DNA from: Candidatus Bacteroides merdipullorum
GTDB lineage: Bacteria > Bacteroidota > Bacteroidia > Bacteroidales > Bacteroidaceae
Assembly (NCBI GenBank): GCA_019116045.1
Contig: DXCK01000046.1
Location: 1-64,000, forward strand
Reading direction: 5' to 3'
DNA length: 64,000 nt
Under the pieces are notes generated by a model. The model was not told the DNA's origin. It saw only the letters and a list, made by a program, of their open reading frames with translations, and did no database searches. Position numbers and translations under genes: made by a program. Shown here one piece after another: positions 29,757-39,433 of this stretch. The first letter of the stretch is position 1. Each line of letters starts with the position of its first letter.

Positions 29757-29917
29757 TCTGTCATTCTGAGCGAAGCCCGTAGGGCGTAGTCGAAGAATCT
29801 CACTACATGCACTACCCAAGGGAATCGTGTCTTTCGGGAGATGTTTCGACTTCGCTTCACACCCCCTCTTACCTCCCCCGTTTGTCGGGGGAGAACAATG
29901 CTCAACATGACAGATAC
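29757..29917. repeat. Dispersed TGTCATTCTGAGCG...CTCAACATGACAGA repeat, copy 2, with internal CTCCCCCG/CGGGGGAG hairpin insert
   Basis: Shares blocks with copies 1 and 3; extra cacaccccctcttacctcccccgtttgtcgggggagaacaatg between the shared blocks. Confidence 0.82.
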
Positions 29918-30015
29918 ACATCATATAAACCAAATATCAACAACTACTTATTTTCTTGTTTGTTTGCGGGGAAATTTGTTCCGAAGAGAAGGGGAAAAAG
30001 AAAGGGAAAGGGGAA

Positions 30016-30056
30016 AAAAGAATGAGGGCGCTCGTCTTTGACGATACGCCCTCATT
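30016..30056 (-). terminator. Intrinsic terminator downstream of the tRNA genes
   Basis: aatgagggcg...cgccctcatt stem followed on the minus strand by CTTTTTT. Confidence 0.8.
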
Positions 30057-30059
30057 GTG

Positions 30060-30144
30060 TACCCGAAGCGGGACTTGAACCCGCACAGCCATTACTGGCC
30101 AAAGGATTTTAAGTCCTTCGTGTCTACCATTCCACCATCCGGGC
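30060..30144 (-). tRNA. tRNA-Leu (anticodon TAA)
   Basis: GCCCGGATGGTGGAATGGTAGACACGAAGGACTTAAAATCC...GGGTTCAAGTCCCGCTTCGGGTA. Confidence 0.93.
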
Positions 30145-30160
30145 AGCCTTATGAATAAAG

Positions 30161-30233
<73 letters not shown>

Positions 30234-30322
30234 AATGGCTTTTTATGTAGAACGGCTGCAAAGATAGGAAGTTTCCCTTTGCTGCGCAACTTTTTTTCTT
30301 GAAAAGTTCGGTTTAAGTTGCC

Positions 30323-31663
30323 TTACCTGTCCAGCAACGCCTTTTCCGCCTGCTCCATCCGTTCGAAATGGAAGCCTTCCATCGTCTGTTGCATCAGCGC
30401 GACGATGCGGTCGTTGCACAGGTTGCCGATGCTGCCTTCGTGCGTGTGGTGCACCTCTTTGACGGGTTTGAACTTGCCGGCCTCTATCTCCAAGCCCACT
30501 TTCTTGTAGGCATCGCGGAAGGGCATCCCTTCGCGCGCCAGGCGGTTCACTTCTTCTACGCTGAAGATGGGGTCGTAGCGCGGGTCGTCCAGGATGTGGG
30601 TGTTCACCTTGATTTCGTGCATGATGTAGGTCGTCATTTGCAGGCAATCTTTCAGCTCCTGGAAGGCCGGCAGGAAGACTTCTTTGATGATTTGCAAGTC
30701 GCGGAAGTAGCCCGACGGCAGGTTGTTGGCAATCATCATGATTTGCTGCGGCAACGTCTGCAGTTTGTTGCATTTGGCGCGTGTCAGCTCGAACACGTCG
30801 GGGTTCTTCTTGTGCGGCATGATGCTGGAACCCGTGGTGCAGTCGTCGGGCAACTTCACGAAGCCGAAGTTCTGGCTGTTGAACAGGCAAGCGTCGTAGG
30901 CCAGCTTTGACAGTGTTCCGGCGATGGTGGCCAAGGCGAAGGCCACGTTCCGCTCCATCTTGCCGCGCCCCATTTGGGCGTAGACCACGTTGTAGTTCAT
31001 GGAGTCGAAACCTAACAGCTCCGTGGTCATCGTGCGGTTCAGTGGAAACGACGAACCGTATCCGGCAGCCGAGCCCAGCGGATTGCGGTTGCACATCCGG
31101 AAGGCTGCTTGCAGGAACAACATGTCGTCTGCCAGACTTTCGGCATAGGCTCCGAACCATAGGCCGAAGGACGAAGGCATGGCCACCTGCAAGTGTGTGT
31201 AGCCCGGCATCAGCACGTCCTTATAGGCTTCGCTTTGCCGGATCAGCACGCCGAACAGTTGTTCCACTGCCTCGGCAATTTCCTTGATTTGGGCACGGGT
31301 GAAAAGCTTCAGGTCCAGCAGCACCTGGTCGTTGCGCGACCGTCCGCTATGTATCTTTTTTCCCATGTCGCCCAGCCGTCGTGTCAACATCAGCTCCACC
31401 TGCGAATGTACGTCTTCCACACCGTCTTCTATCACGAACTCTCCCCGTTCGGCTGTGGCATAGATGTTTTTCATCTCCGCCAGCAACGGCTTCAGTTCGT
31501 CGGCCGTCAGCAGGCCGATGCTTTCCAGCATGGTGATGTGGGCCATAGAACCCAATACGTCGTACTTGGCCAGATAGAGGTCCATCTCGCGATCACGCCC
31601 CACGGTGAAGCGTTCGATGTCTTTATTGATTTCTACGGATTTCTCCCAAAGCTTCAGAGCCAT
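30323..31663 (-). CDS. argH: Argininosuccinate lyase
   Basis: GSSIMPHKKNPDVFEL; SGRSRNDQV. Confidence 0.95.
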   Translation of the reverse strand: MALKLWEKSVEINKDIERFTVGRDREMDLYLAKYDVLGSMAHITMLESIGLLTADELKPLLAEMKNIYATAERGEFVIEDGVEDVHSQVELMLTRRLGDMGKKIHSGRSRNDQVLLDLKLFTRAQIKEIAEAVEQLFGVLIRQSEAYKDVLMPGYTHLQVAMPSSFGLWFGAYAESLADDMLFLQAAFRMCNRNPLGSAAGYGSSFPLNRTMTTELLGFDSMNYNVVYAQMGRGKMERNVAFALATIAGTLSKLAYDACLFNSQNFGFVKLPDDCTTGSSIMPHKKNPDVFELTRAKCNKLQTLPQQIMMIANNLPSGYFRDLQIIKEVFLPAFQELKDCLQMTTYIMHEIKVNTHILDDPRYDPIFSVEEVNRLAREGMPFRDAYKKVGLEIEAGKFKPVKEVHHTHEGSIGNLCNDRIVALMQQTMEGFHFERMEQAEKALLDR

Positions 31664-31664
31664 A

Positions 31665-31694
31665 TAAATGAAGAATGATGAATGAAGAATAATG
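31665..31694. repeat. AATGAAG heptamer tandem immediately 5' of argH
   Basis: aaatgaagaatgatgaatgaagaataatgatg: consecutive AATGAAG/AATGATG heptamers. Confidence 0.55.
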
Positions 31695-31720
31695 ATGCTT
31701 CTGTTTTCGTCCCCTGCTCC

Positions 31721-32134
31721 TTATTCGTAGGGAATCACGGCCAGCATGTCTGCCATCTTTTCCAGTCCTTCCTGCAATGGCTTTTGCACCATGGCCTTCA
31801 TGAACGGGTTCAAGTCCATGCCTATGGTCAGTTTTATTTTACATTCCGTTTCTGCCACGGGCACAATCTGTATCCACAGGTTGAAAGGCAGGGGCGAAGA
31901 AGTAGTTCCGAATTTGATACACTTCTCCGGCTCACGCTCTACAATCTGCAGGGTGATGCGTCCCACCGGTGCTGCTTCGAAGCTCAACGAGTCGGCGTCG
32001 AAAGCCAATCCTTTTACTTTGTCTTCCGGGATGCGGTCTTTGATTTTTTCCAAATTGTTCAAATCCGACAATTTGGCATACACGGCCGCCTGTGGGGCGG
32101 ACACGTGTTTGATGCTGCTTTCAAATTTGGTCAT
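31721..32134 (-). CDS. SRPBCC/START-like protein
   Basis: FESSIKHVSAPQAAVYAKLSDLNNLEKIKDRIP N-terminal pattern. Confidence 0.65.
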   Translation of the reverse strand: MTKFESSIKHVSAPQAAVYAKLSDLNNLEKIKDRIPEDKVKGLAFDADSLSFEAAPVGRITLQIVEREPEKCIKFGTTSSPLPFNLWIQIVPVAETECKIKLTIGMDLNPFMKAMVQKPLQEGLEKMADMLAVIPYE

Positions 32135-32143
32135 TCGCGGTCT

Positions 32144-32782
32144 TTATTTGGCTGCGTCCCAGTGAGCGGGGTCTTTTCTCCATTCGTTCAGTGTCTCGAT
32201 GTCTTGCTCTTCGATGTAGCCTGTGCGCAGGGCCACGTCCATCACTGCTTCGTAGTTGGTCAGGGTCACCAGCGGCACCTTGGCCTCTTTGAACGCTTTT
32301 TCAGCCACGGGGAAGCCGTAGGTGTAGGCAGCCACCATGCCGATGACTTCACAACCGTCGCGACGAATGGCATCGACTGCTTTCAGGCTGCTGCCGCCTG
32401 TCGATATGAGGTCTTCGACCACCACCACCTTCATGCCCGGGCGCAGTTCGCCTTCTATCAAATTTTCCAGACCGTGGTCTTTCGGCGTGGAGCGTACATA
32501 GACAAAGGGCAGATTCAATGCGTCGGCCACCAATGCTCCCTGCGGGATGGCACCCGTTGCAACACCGGCGATGGCATCCACTTGCCCGAAACGTTCCAGA
32601 ATCAGGCGTGTGATTTCTGTCTTCACAAAACTGCGGAGCGAGGGATAGGACAATGTCTTGCGGTTGTCGCAGTAGAAAGGCGACTTCCAGCCCGAAGCCC
32701 ACGTGAACGGGTTGGCCGGTTGAATCTTAATAGCTTTGATTTTTAGTAGTTTCTCAGCGAACAGTCTTTCTAAGGTTTTCAT
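32144..32782 (-). CDS. pyrE: Orotate phosphoribosyltransferase
   Basis: VVVVEDLISTGGSSLKAVDAIR PRPP-binding motif. Confidence 0.93.
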   Translation of the reverse strand: MKTLERLFAEKLLKIKAIKIQPANPFTWASGWKSPFYCDNRKTLSYPSLRSFVKTEITRLILERFGQVDAIAGVATGAIPQGALVADALNLPFVYVRSTPKDHGLENLIEGELRPGMKVVVVEDLISTGGSSLKAVDAIRRDGCEVIGMVAAYTYGFPVAEKAFKEAKVPLVTLTNYEAVMDVALRTGYIEEQDIETLNEWRKDPAHWDAAK

Positions 32783-32885
32783 AGCTAACCAAATGTTTAG
32801 TGGTAAAATCAACTGCAAAAGTATATAAATGGAATGATATAAGAAAAGAGTAAGACGATATTTTTTTTCAGCATGTTTATTTGTC

Positions 32886-33359
32886 TTACCATTCATCTTC
32901 GTCCACGCTCCCGATGCAGAGGCGGATGTCGTCGGCTGAAAAGCCTCGCCCTAATGCGAACCGGGTCAGCTTCGCGCGACATTCAAAGCCGTCGGTATTG
33001 TGAATACTTTTCTTTTTTGACTCCAGCAGGGCTTTCAAGGCGGCCAAGTATTCTTCGGTGTCTATCTCGGCCAGCAGCGGGCGGTAGATTGCCGGCTCTA
33101 TGCGCTTTTGGCGCAGGGCCAGGTCGATTTTCAGTTTCCCCCACTTGGCAAAGCGGAATTTGTCTTGTATGAAAGCGCGGCTGTAACGTCTCTCGTCGAT
33201 GAATTTGTCTTGCTCCAGCCGATCGGCAATCCGGTCGGCCATGTCGTGGGGCACCCCCTTGCGCACGAGTTTGTCGGTTACTTCGCTGCGGCAATGCTCG
33301 GCTTGCGCACAGTAAGCTTCCATGCGTTTCAGTTCTTTGTTCTCGTCAGTTTCGTTCAT
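32886..33359 (-). CDS. recX: RecX family regulatory protein
   Basis: Helical RecX pattern; RRYSRAFIQDKFRFAKWGKLKIDLALRQKRI. Confidence 0.85.
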   Translation of the reverse strand: MNETDENKELKRMEAYCAQAEHCRSEVTDKLVRKGVPHDMADRIADRLEQDKFIDERRYSRAFIQDKFRFAKWGKLKIDLALRQKRIEPAIYRPLLAEIDTEEYLAALKALLESKKKSIHNTDGFECRAKLTRFALGRGFSADDIRLCIGSVDEDEW

Positions 33360-34222
33360 AGTTGTGAATGATATTTGTCAGAAACGGGCCGTCGGGCCAT
33401 GGCGAAGCGGTCGTTTCCGCTCAAATCCTTTTCAACCCTTATGTCTGTGTAGCCTTGGCCTTCCAGCAGTGCCGCCATTTCGCGGCCGAATGTGCGGTTG
33501 ATTTCAAAATATAGCCGGCCACCCGGTTGGAGCAATTTTTGTCCCAGTTGTGCAATGTGCCGATAAAAGAGAAGCGGGTCGTTGTCGGGTACGAAAAGCG
33601 CCCCGGCAGGCTCGTACAGCAGCACGTTGGGCGCCATGCCGGCCTCTTCGGATTCGGTCACGTAAGGCGGGTTGCTGACCAGGACGTCGAATCTCGTTGT
33701 CGCCTCTGGGTCGTGTGCCAGTACATCCTGCTGCCTGAACACGACGTCGGCTTCCAGCCGCTTGCTGTTGGCACGCGCCACAGCCAAGGCCGCCGGCGAG
33801 ATGTCCCACGCCTCGACGTATGAACCCGGCACCTCCAAGGCCAGTGTGACGGCAATGCACCCGCTGCCTGTGCCAATGTCCAGCACGTGCGCTCCCGGTG
33901 CGGTTTCTTTCAGCACACGTTCCACCAGCTCTTCTGTCTCCGGTCTCGGAATCAGCACGCCGGGGTCTACGCCGAAGTCGCGTCCCAGAAAACGGGCTTT
34001 CCCCTCTATGTATTGCAGGGGCTCGAAGCGCAACAAGCGTTGCACGATGTCATCCAGTTGTTGCCCGGCTTCTGCGTCCGGACAGAGCGGCTCGTTCAGC
34101 ACGTAACTTGTCGGCCGTTGTCCCATCATCTCGCAGCATACGATGCGTGCCAAGGCTGCCGCTTCGCGGTCGTCGTACTTGGCTTTCAATAGGTTACGCA
34201 GTTCGGCAGGGGTCAGGTTCAT
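33356..34222 (-). CDS. prmC: Peptide chain release factor N5-glutamine methyltransferase
   Basis: LIPRPETEELVE, VLDIGTGSGCIAVTLA, SNPPYV. Confidence 0.94.
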   Translation of the reverse strand: MNLTPAELRNLLKAKYDDREAAALARIVCCEMMGQRPTSYVLNEPLCPDAEAGQQLDDIVQRLLRFEPLQYIEGKARFLGRDFGVDPGVLIPRPETEELVERVLKETAPGAHVLDIGTGSGCIAVTLALEVPGSYVEAWDISPAALAVARANSKRLEADVVFRQQDVLAHDPEATTRFDVLVSNPPYVTESEEAGMAPNVLLYEPAGALFVPDNDPLLFYRHIAQLGQKLLQPGGRLYFEINRTFGREMAALLEGQGYTDIRVEKDLSGNDRFAMARRPVSDKYHSQL

Positions 34223-34370
34223 GCTGTTTCGGATTTTGTGGGCGCAAAAGTAATGTTTTTCTTTTAAATACTTCATCCTTCTTCTTTGAAATGTTTGGGG
34301 GCGGTTTCCCTTTCCGGCCGGACGCATGGGCGGAAGGGGGTGGATGATAAATAATCTGTATACCGATATG

Positions 34371-34455
34371 TTCCAAATACGTTCTTTGTTCGTGTCTATA
34401 CACTCGAACTTGGTACGAGCCGGGTACGAGCCGGGTACGACCTTGGTCCCTGGGT
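34371..34455. repeat. 11-mer tandem repeat module (GGTACGAGCCG)n, copy 1
   Basis: tctatacactcgaacttggtacgagccgggtacgagccgggtacgaccttggtccc; matches reverse complement of 49515-49595. Confidence 0.85.
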
Positions 34456-34889
34456 GGCTCGAGAGAAGCAGGAAGGTAATAAATGCGTACAATTTGTGGC
34501 CTCGTGAGAAGCTTGGATTCGCTGTTGTGCAGTGTGGCAGGACGGTTATAATGTTAAAAGACTGAATATTGCTTAATTTTTCATTGAATAATAGCGCCTA
34601 TTATAAATTATATATGTATATTTGCAGTTGCAAAGAAAACATTGCATACAAAGAAACAAATGGATATGAGTATGAGGGCGGTATTGAATGAAAAACGTTG
34701 TGTAACCGCAGGTAACACCGATAGGACTGGTTGTCGCAGATTTCGCGTCTGTGCAAATCGCTTTTATCTGTGTTGTCTGTGGTTGAATTTTTTGTTTCGT
34801 CATCGGATACTGATATGTTAAAAACAGGAAAGTAATTTAATTTTTTAGGTTAAATGGGTGGAATTTATAATTTATAAACTAATTTTGCG

Positions 34890-35030
34890 TAATTATTTTG
34901 CCGTGAGGCATGGATATGTCCCTGCGGTTTAGAGAAATCGTAGGGAACAGAGGATTCCTCAGGGAGTCCTTGTCGTTTATTTGTTTTGTTTGCGTGAGGG
35001 TATATCGGTTGATATGCCCTCTTTTTGTAG
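34890..35030 (+). ncRNA. Candidate small RNA in gene-free interval
   Basis: TAATTTTG -7-like box at 34880-34887, 11-bp stem CCCTGCGGTTT-AGAG-AAATCGTAGGG, terminator hairpin GAGGGTATATC...GATATGCCCTC-TTTTT at 34996-35028. Confidence 0.4.
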
Positions 35031-35289
35031 GTGCGTGTTCTTCGGATGCTGTGGAAGTCGTTTGAAGTCGTGTTGTGCCGTGTGAAGTTCTTTTCACGGA
35101 TAAATGTAGCGTTGTTTTTTAATCCTTGTTTTGATACGGATAGGTACTTCGTTTGGTAGAATGGGAGGCGGAAGTGAAAAAGTAAGACGGATGTGCCTTC
35201 GATTTGGAATTATTTGTTTACATTTGTACGCACATTGCATTTGCTATGTGTCTAATTATGAGTATTAATTAATGAAACAAAGAAGAGAA

Positions 35290-35973
35290 ATGAAAAAAGG
35301 ATTCTTGATCGGTATTTTAACAGTCTTTGCTTTGCTGCTTGTTGTAAATGTAAGTGCTCAGGAACGCGCTTTGGGCAAAGACCGCAAGTCATTGCAGAAG
35401 TATGAAAAAGTGTTGAATAAAGATTTGAAGAAAAAAGCCTTGAAGGAGGCACGCAAGGAAGCCAAGCGCCTGACGAAAGAGGGATTCCGCACGCCTGTGG
35501 GCAAATTGCCGCTGGACAAGCAGATTGAGGACGCCTGGCAGAAGCAGGCAGAGCTGGATATGGAGGGAAATCCGTATTGGTATGTGGCATCTGCACGGGT
35601 GATTGCAGGCAACCAGTCGGCTGCCGTTTTGCAGGCTACGAATGCTGCCAAGATTGACCTGGTGGGACAGATACAGACTAAGGTCACTCAACTGATTGAG
35701 GAAAAAACCGCCAATGATGATATGGGGCAGGAAGAGGCTGCCAGCCTGAAGAGCATGGTGGCTACCAGCAAAAGCATTATCTCGGGGACGCTGGGACGTG
35801 TGCTGCCGCTGGTGGAAGTGTACAGAACGTTGCCCAACAAGAATGTGGAAGTGATGGTTACCATCGGTTGTACGGCTCAGATGACCAACGAGGCGGCTGT
35901 CAAGGCCATGCGTGAAGAGTTGGCCAATAAGTCGGAAGATCTGGCTAAGGAGTTGGATAAACTGGGCTACTAA
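35290..35973 (+). CDS. Secreted hypothetical protein (cassette gene 1)
   Basis: Signal peptide ending VSAQE; no residue-level family assignment. Confidence 0.65.
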   Translation: MKKGFLIGILTVFALLLVVNVSAQERALGKDRKSLQKYEKVLNKDLKKKALKEARKEAKRLTKEGFRTPVGKLPLDKQIEDAWQKQAELDMEGNPYWYVASARVIAGNQSAAVLQATNAAKIDLVGQIQTKVTQLIEEKTANDDMGQEEAASLKSMVATSKSIISGTLGRVLPLVEVYRTLPNKNVEVMVTIGCTAQMTNEAAVKAMREELANKSEDLAKELDKLGY

Positions 35974-35979
35974 CAGAGG

Positions 35980-36807
35980 GTGATGGAGAATTGTTGCGGC
36001 CTGATGGAAGTGCGCAGGTTGGCGAAATGGGTGCTTCTCTTGGCAATAATGGCTTTTTCCGTGCCCCTGAATGCCCAGAAAATCGTGAAGGTGAAAAATG
36101 TGCAGGGACGCTGGCAGGTGAGTGATAACATTACCTTGAAAGAGGCGGAGGAACGAGCGTTGAACGAGGCCAAGAAAGAAGCTTTGCGGCGTGCCGGGGT
36201 GATGGAGAATGTCTGGTCTGTTTTTGGGCAAATTACCCAGGAAAGTGGGACTGAGTTTGAAGAGGCGTATTCGCAGATGAACATCTTGGCCATTGGAGGG
36301 ATGGTAAATATTACCAAACAGAAAGTGGAAGAAGTGTGGGACACCGATACGCGCAGCTTGTACAAGGTGGTGACCATCGATGCCGAAGTGAAGAAGGACG
36401 ATGAGGCTGACAAGGCGTATGCTTTGGAGGTGAGCGGGTTCTCGCCGGTCTATAAGGTGGGCGATTCGTTTACGTGTAAGTTGCGCGTGTTTGGGACTAA
36501 TTCTTATTTGAAGTTTTTCTGGTTTGACAGTAATGGAGGCTCGCTGCTCTATCCCAATGATTACGAAGGCAATCAACAGTTGGAGGCGGGAAAGGAGTAC
36601 CAGCTACCGTTTCATTATGGTGTGCAATATTTGATGGATAAGCAGTCTGCGGACAGTGGGAGCGAAAAGATTAACATGATGTGGGTGGCTACGAAAGATG
36701 ATATTCCTTTTACGGGCGAAGTGACTTACGAGAATGTGTTAAAGTGGATTTATGCCATCCCTAACAGCCGGCGTTGTGCACACTATGATATGGTGATGAT
36801 AAAATAA
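35980..36807 (+). CDS. Secreted DUF4384-like protein (cassette gene 2)
   Basis: Signal peptide; VYKVGDSFTCKLRVFGTNSYLKFFWFDSNGGSLLYPN pattern. Confidence 0.65.
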   Translation: MMENCCGLMEVRRLAKWVLLLAIMAFSVPLNAQKIVKVKNVQGRWQVSDNITLKEAEERALNEAKKEALRRAGVMENVWSVFGQITQESGTEFEEAYSQMNILAIGGMVNITKQKVEEVWDTDTRSLYKVVTIDAEVKKDDEADKAYALEVSGFSPVYKVGDSFTCKLRVFGTNSYLKFFWFDSNGGSLLYPNDYEGNQQLEAGKEYQLPFHYGVQYLMDKQSADSGSEKINMMWVATKDDIPFTGEVTYENVLKWIYAIPNSRRCAHYDMVMIK

Positions 36808-36816
36808 CGATAGGAC

Positions 36817-38265
36817 ATGAGGAAAACGAGAAATATCTTTGCCGTCTGCTTGCTGCTTTGCTTGGCAGGGCCTTTGTGGGCGCAGGATAATGATTTGGAG
36901 AAGGCGTTTGATGAGTTTGCCACGCAGCAGTCTCAGACTTTTAATGACTTTAAGTCGAAAGCGGATGCGGATTTCGAATCATTCTTGCGGGAAGCGTGGC
37001 AAGCTTTTGATGCTTTTGAACCGGAGATTGCACCTGTGAGGCCGGAACCGGTAAATCCGGTAGAGTTTGATAAATCCAAGCCTGCTGTTTCGCCAGTTGA
37101 TATTCGTCCCGGCGAGGTAAAGATGGTTGAACCGTCGCAGGAACCAGTAGGGGTGCCCGTGCCTTCGGTTGGGGCAGGACAGTCGTCGCGCAGGACGACA
37201 ATGACATTTTATGGGACTGACATAGAGGTGGCTGTCGATGCGCTGAAGGGTTTTTCGTTGGGGGGCATCCAAGAAGGGGATGTGGCCGATGCCTGGCGGG
37301 CTGTGTGTGGCATGGATTATGAGCCGCTGTTGAGTGACTGTTTGCGTGTAAAGAAGGAATGTAACTTGGGAGACTGGGCTTATTTGCAACTGACTAAGCA
37401 GATTGGGCTGGAATTGTATGGAAAGGAACGGCCTGACGAGGTGGCTTTCCTGCAAATGTTCTTGTTGAATAAATCTGGTTACAAGGTTCGTCTGGCCAAG
37501 ATAGACGATGGGCTTCATCTGTTGGTGGCGCCCGGCAGCACGATTTATGGTTCGCCTTATCTGCGCCTGAACGGTGAGAAGTATTATGTCTTTGAACCTC
37601 AGCCTGGAGCTTCTATGCGCATTTATACCTATAAGCAGGATTTTGCCGATTCCAAGAATCAGGTGAGTCTGAGCATGGAGAACGTGCCGTCGTTTTCGAT
37701 GGTGGAAGAACCGCGTACGTTTGTTTCGGCCGACGGGCGTGTGACAGTGCAGACGGCAGTCAACCGGAATCTGATGGATTTTTATCGTGATTATCCGCAG
37801 TGTGACGTGGTGTTGCACTATAAAACACCGCTGAGCAAGAATTTGCGTGAGGATTTGTACCGGCAGTTGCGGCCTGTGGTCGAAGGGAAGTCGCAGGCAG
37901 AGGCTGCCAATGTGTTGCTGGACTTTGTGCAGACCTCTTTCCAATATATGACAGACGGTGAGCAGTTCGGTTATGAAAAACCATTTTTCCCTGACGAGAC
38001 GTTCTATTATCCTTATTGCGATTGCGAGGATCGTGCGATGCTGTATGCCACGTTGGTGAAAGACTTGCTGGGGCTGAAGGTCGTTTTGTTGGATTATCCC
38101 GACCATATTGCTTCGGCTGTGTGTTTCACGGAAAAGGTTCCCGGTGATGCGGTGGTGCTGGCAGACGGGACTCGGTATGTGGTATGTGATCCTACGTATA
38201 TAGGTGCTCCGGTAGGTCGTTGTATGGATTCGTATAAAAACGTGAGTCCGGATGTTATCTTTTGA
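36817..38265 (+). CDS. Secreted transglutaminase-like cysteine protein (cassette gene 3)
   Basis: Signal peptide; candidate Cys-His-Asp triad YCDCEDRAML / DYPDHIASAV / YVVCDPTYIG. Confidence 0.65.
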   Translation: MRKTRNIFAVCLLLCLAGPLWAQDNDLEKAFDEFATQQSQTFNDFKSKADADFESFLREAWQAFDAFEPEIAPVRPEPVNPVEFDKSKPAVSPVDIRPGEVKMVEPSQEPVGVPVPSVGAGQSSRRTTMTFYGTDIEVAVDALKGFSLGGIQEGDVADAWRAVCGMDYEPLLSDCLRVKKECNLGDWAYLQLTKQIGLELYGKERPDEVAFLQMFLLNKSGYKVRLAKIDDGLHLLVAPGSTIYGSPYLRLNGEKYYVFEPQPGASMRIYTYKQDFADSKNQVSLSMENVPSFSMVEEPRTFVSADGRVTVQTAVNRNLMDFYRDYPQCDVVLHYKTPLSKNLREDLYRQLRPVVEGKSQAEAANVLLDFVQTSFQYMTDGEQFGYEKPFFPDETFYYPYCDCEDRAMLYATLVKDLLGLKVVLLDYPDHIASAVCFTEKVPGDAVVLADGTRYVVCDPTYIGAPVGRCMDSYKNVSPDVIF

Positions 38266-38302
38266 ATGTTAAATATTATAATATTTGTCATTCAGGTCTT
38301 TT
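38264..38302 (+). terminator. AT-rich terminator-like hairpin after the cassette
   Basis: GAATGttAAATATTATAATATTTgtCATTC then aggtcttttttc. Confidence 0.55.
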
Positions 38303-38399
38303 TTCAATCCGGTATTGTCATCTGCGTCTATCAAAATTGTGTATTTTTGCAGAGTGAACAGTGTAATTGTTCGTGAATATTGTAATATACATAAGTATC

Positions 38400-39416
38400 A
38401 TGCAGAGGTTAATTAATGACATTGTTGAGCGCGCCAAGGCGAACCGCCAACGCATTGTTCTTCCCGAAGGTACGGAAGAACGCACTTTGAAGGCTGCTAA
38501 TCAAGTATTGACAGATGGTGTTGCCGACCTGATTCTGTTGGGAAATCCTGACGAAATCCATGCTTGTGCCAAAGAGTGGGGTTTGGGAAATATTGATAGG
38601 GCTACTATCATTGACCCGGAGAACAATCCTAAGAAAGAGGAATATGCCCAATTGTTGTGCGAGTTGCGCAAGAAAAAGGGGATGACTATTGAGGAGGCCC
38701 GCGAATTGGTGCTGAATCCGCTTTATTTGGGTTGCTTGATGATAAAGAATGGAGATGCCGATGGACAGTTGGCTGGTGCACGCAATACGACAGGCAATGT
38801 GTTGCGTCCTGCTTTACAGATCATAAAGACGTCTCCGGGCATTACGTGTGTGTCGGGGGCCATGCTGTTATTGACCCATGCTCCGGAGTATGGACAGAAT
38901 GGATTGCTGGTGATGGGTGATGTGGCCGTTACGCCGGTGCCTGATGCCGGACAGTTGGCTCAGATTGCTGTGTGCACGGCCCGTACGGCGCAGGCTGTAG
39001 CAGGTCTTGACCCTAAAGTGGCTTTGTTGAGCTTCTCTACTAAAGGCTCTGCCAAGCATGAGGTGGTGGACAAAGTGGTGGAGGCTCTGAAGATTGCCAA
39101 GGAGATGGCTCCTGATATTGCTATTGACGGAGAATTGCAGGCTGATGCTGCTCTTGTGCCGGAAGTCGGAGCCAGCAAAGCGCCGGGTTCGGCCATTGCA
39201 GGGCATGCCAATGTATTGGTTGTTCCGTCGCTCGAGGTGGGCAACATTTCCTATAAATTGGTACAACGCTTGGGACATGCCGATGCTATCGGCCCGATTT
39301 TGCAAGGCATTGCTCGTCCGGTCAATGACTTGTCTCGTGGTTGTTCCATCGAAGATGTGTATCGTATGATTGCCATTACAGCCAACCAGGCTATTGCTGC
39401 TAAGAACCAGAAATAA
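38400..39416 (+). CDS. pta: Phosphate acetyltransferase
   Basis: RIVLPEGTEERTLKAA; GSAIAGHANVLVVPSLEVGNISYKLVQRL. Confidence 0.95.
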   Translation: MQRLINDIVERAKANRQRIVLPEGTEERTLKAANQVLTDGVADLILLGNPDEIHACAKEWGLGNIDRATIIDPENNPKKEEYAQLLCELRKKKGMTIEEARELVLNPLYLGCLMIKNGDADGQLAGARNTTGNVLRPALQIIKTSPGITCVSGAMLLLTHAPEYGQNGLLVMGDVAVTPVPDAGQLAQIAVCTARTAQAVAGLDPKVALLSFSTKGSAKHEVVDKVVEALKIAKEMAPDIAIDGELQADAALVPEVGASKAPGSAIAGHANVLVVPSLEVGNISYKLVQRLGHADAIGPILQGIARPVNDLSRGCSIEDVYRMIAITANQAIAAKNQK

Positions 39417-39433
39417 CCCATTAATCTATAAAC

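Noticed and set aside
34406-34440. CRISPR or satellite reading of the 11-mer array
   Set aside because: Only three contiguous units with no spacers; part of a larger conserved module found twice
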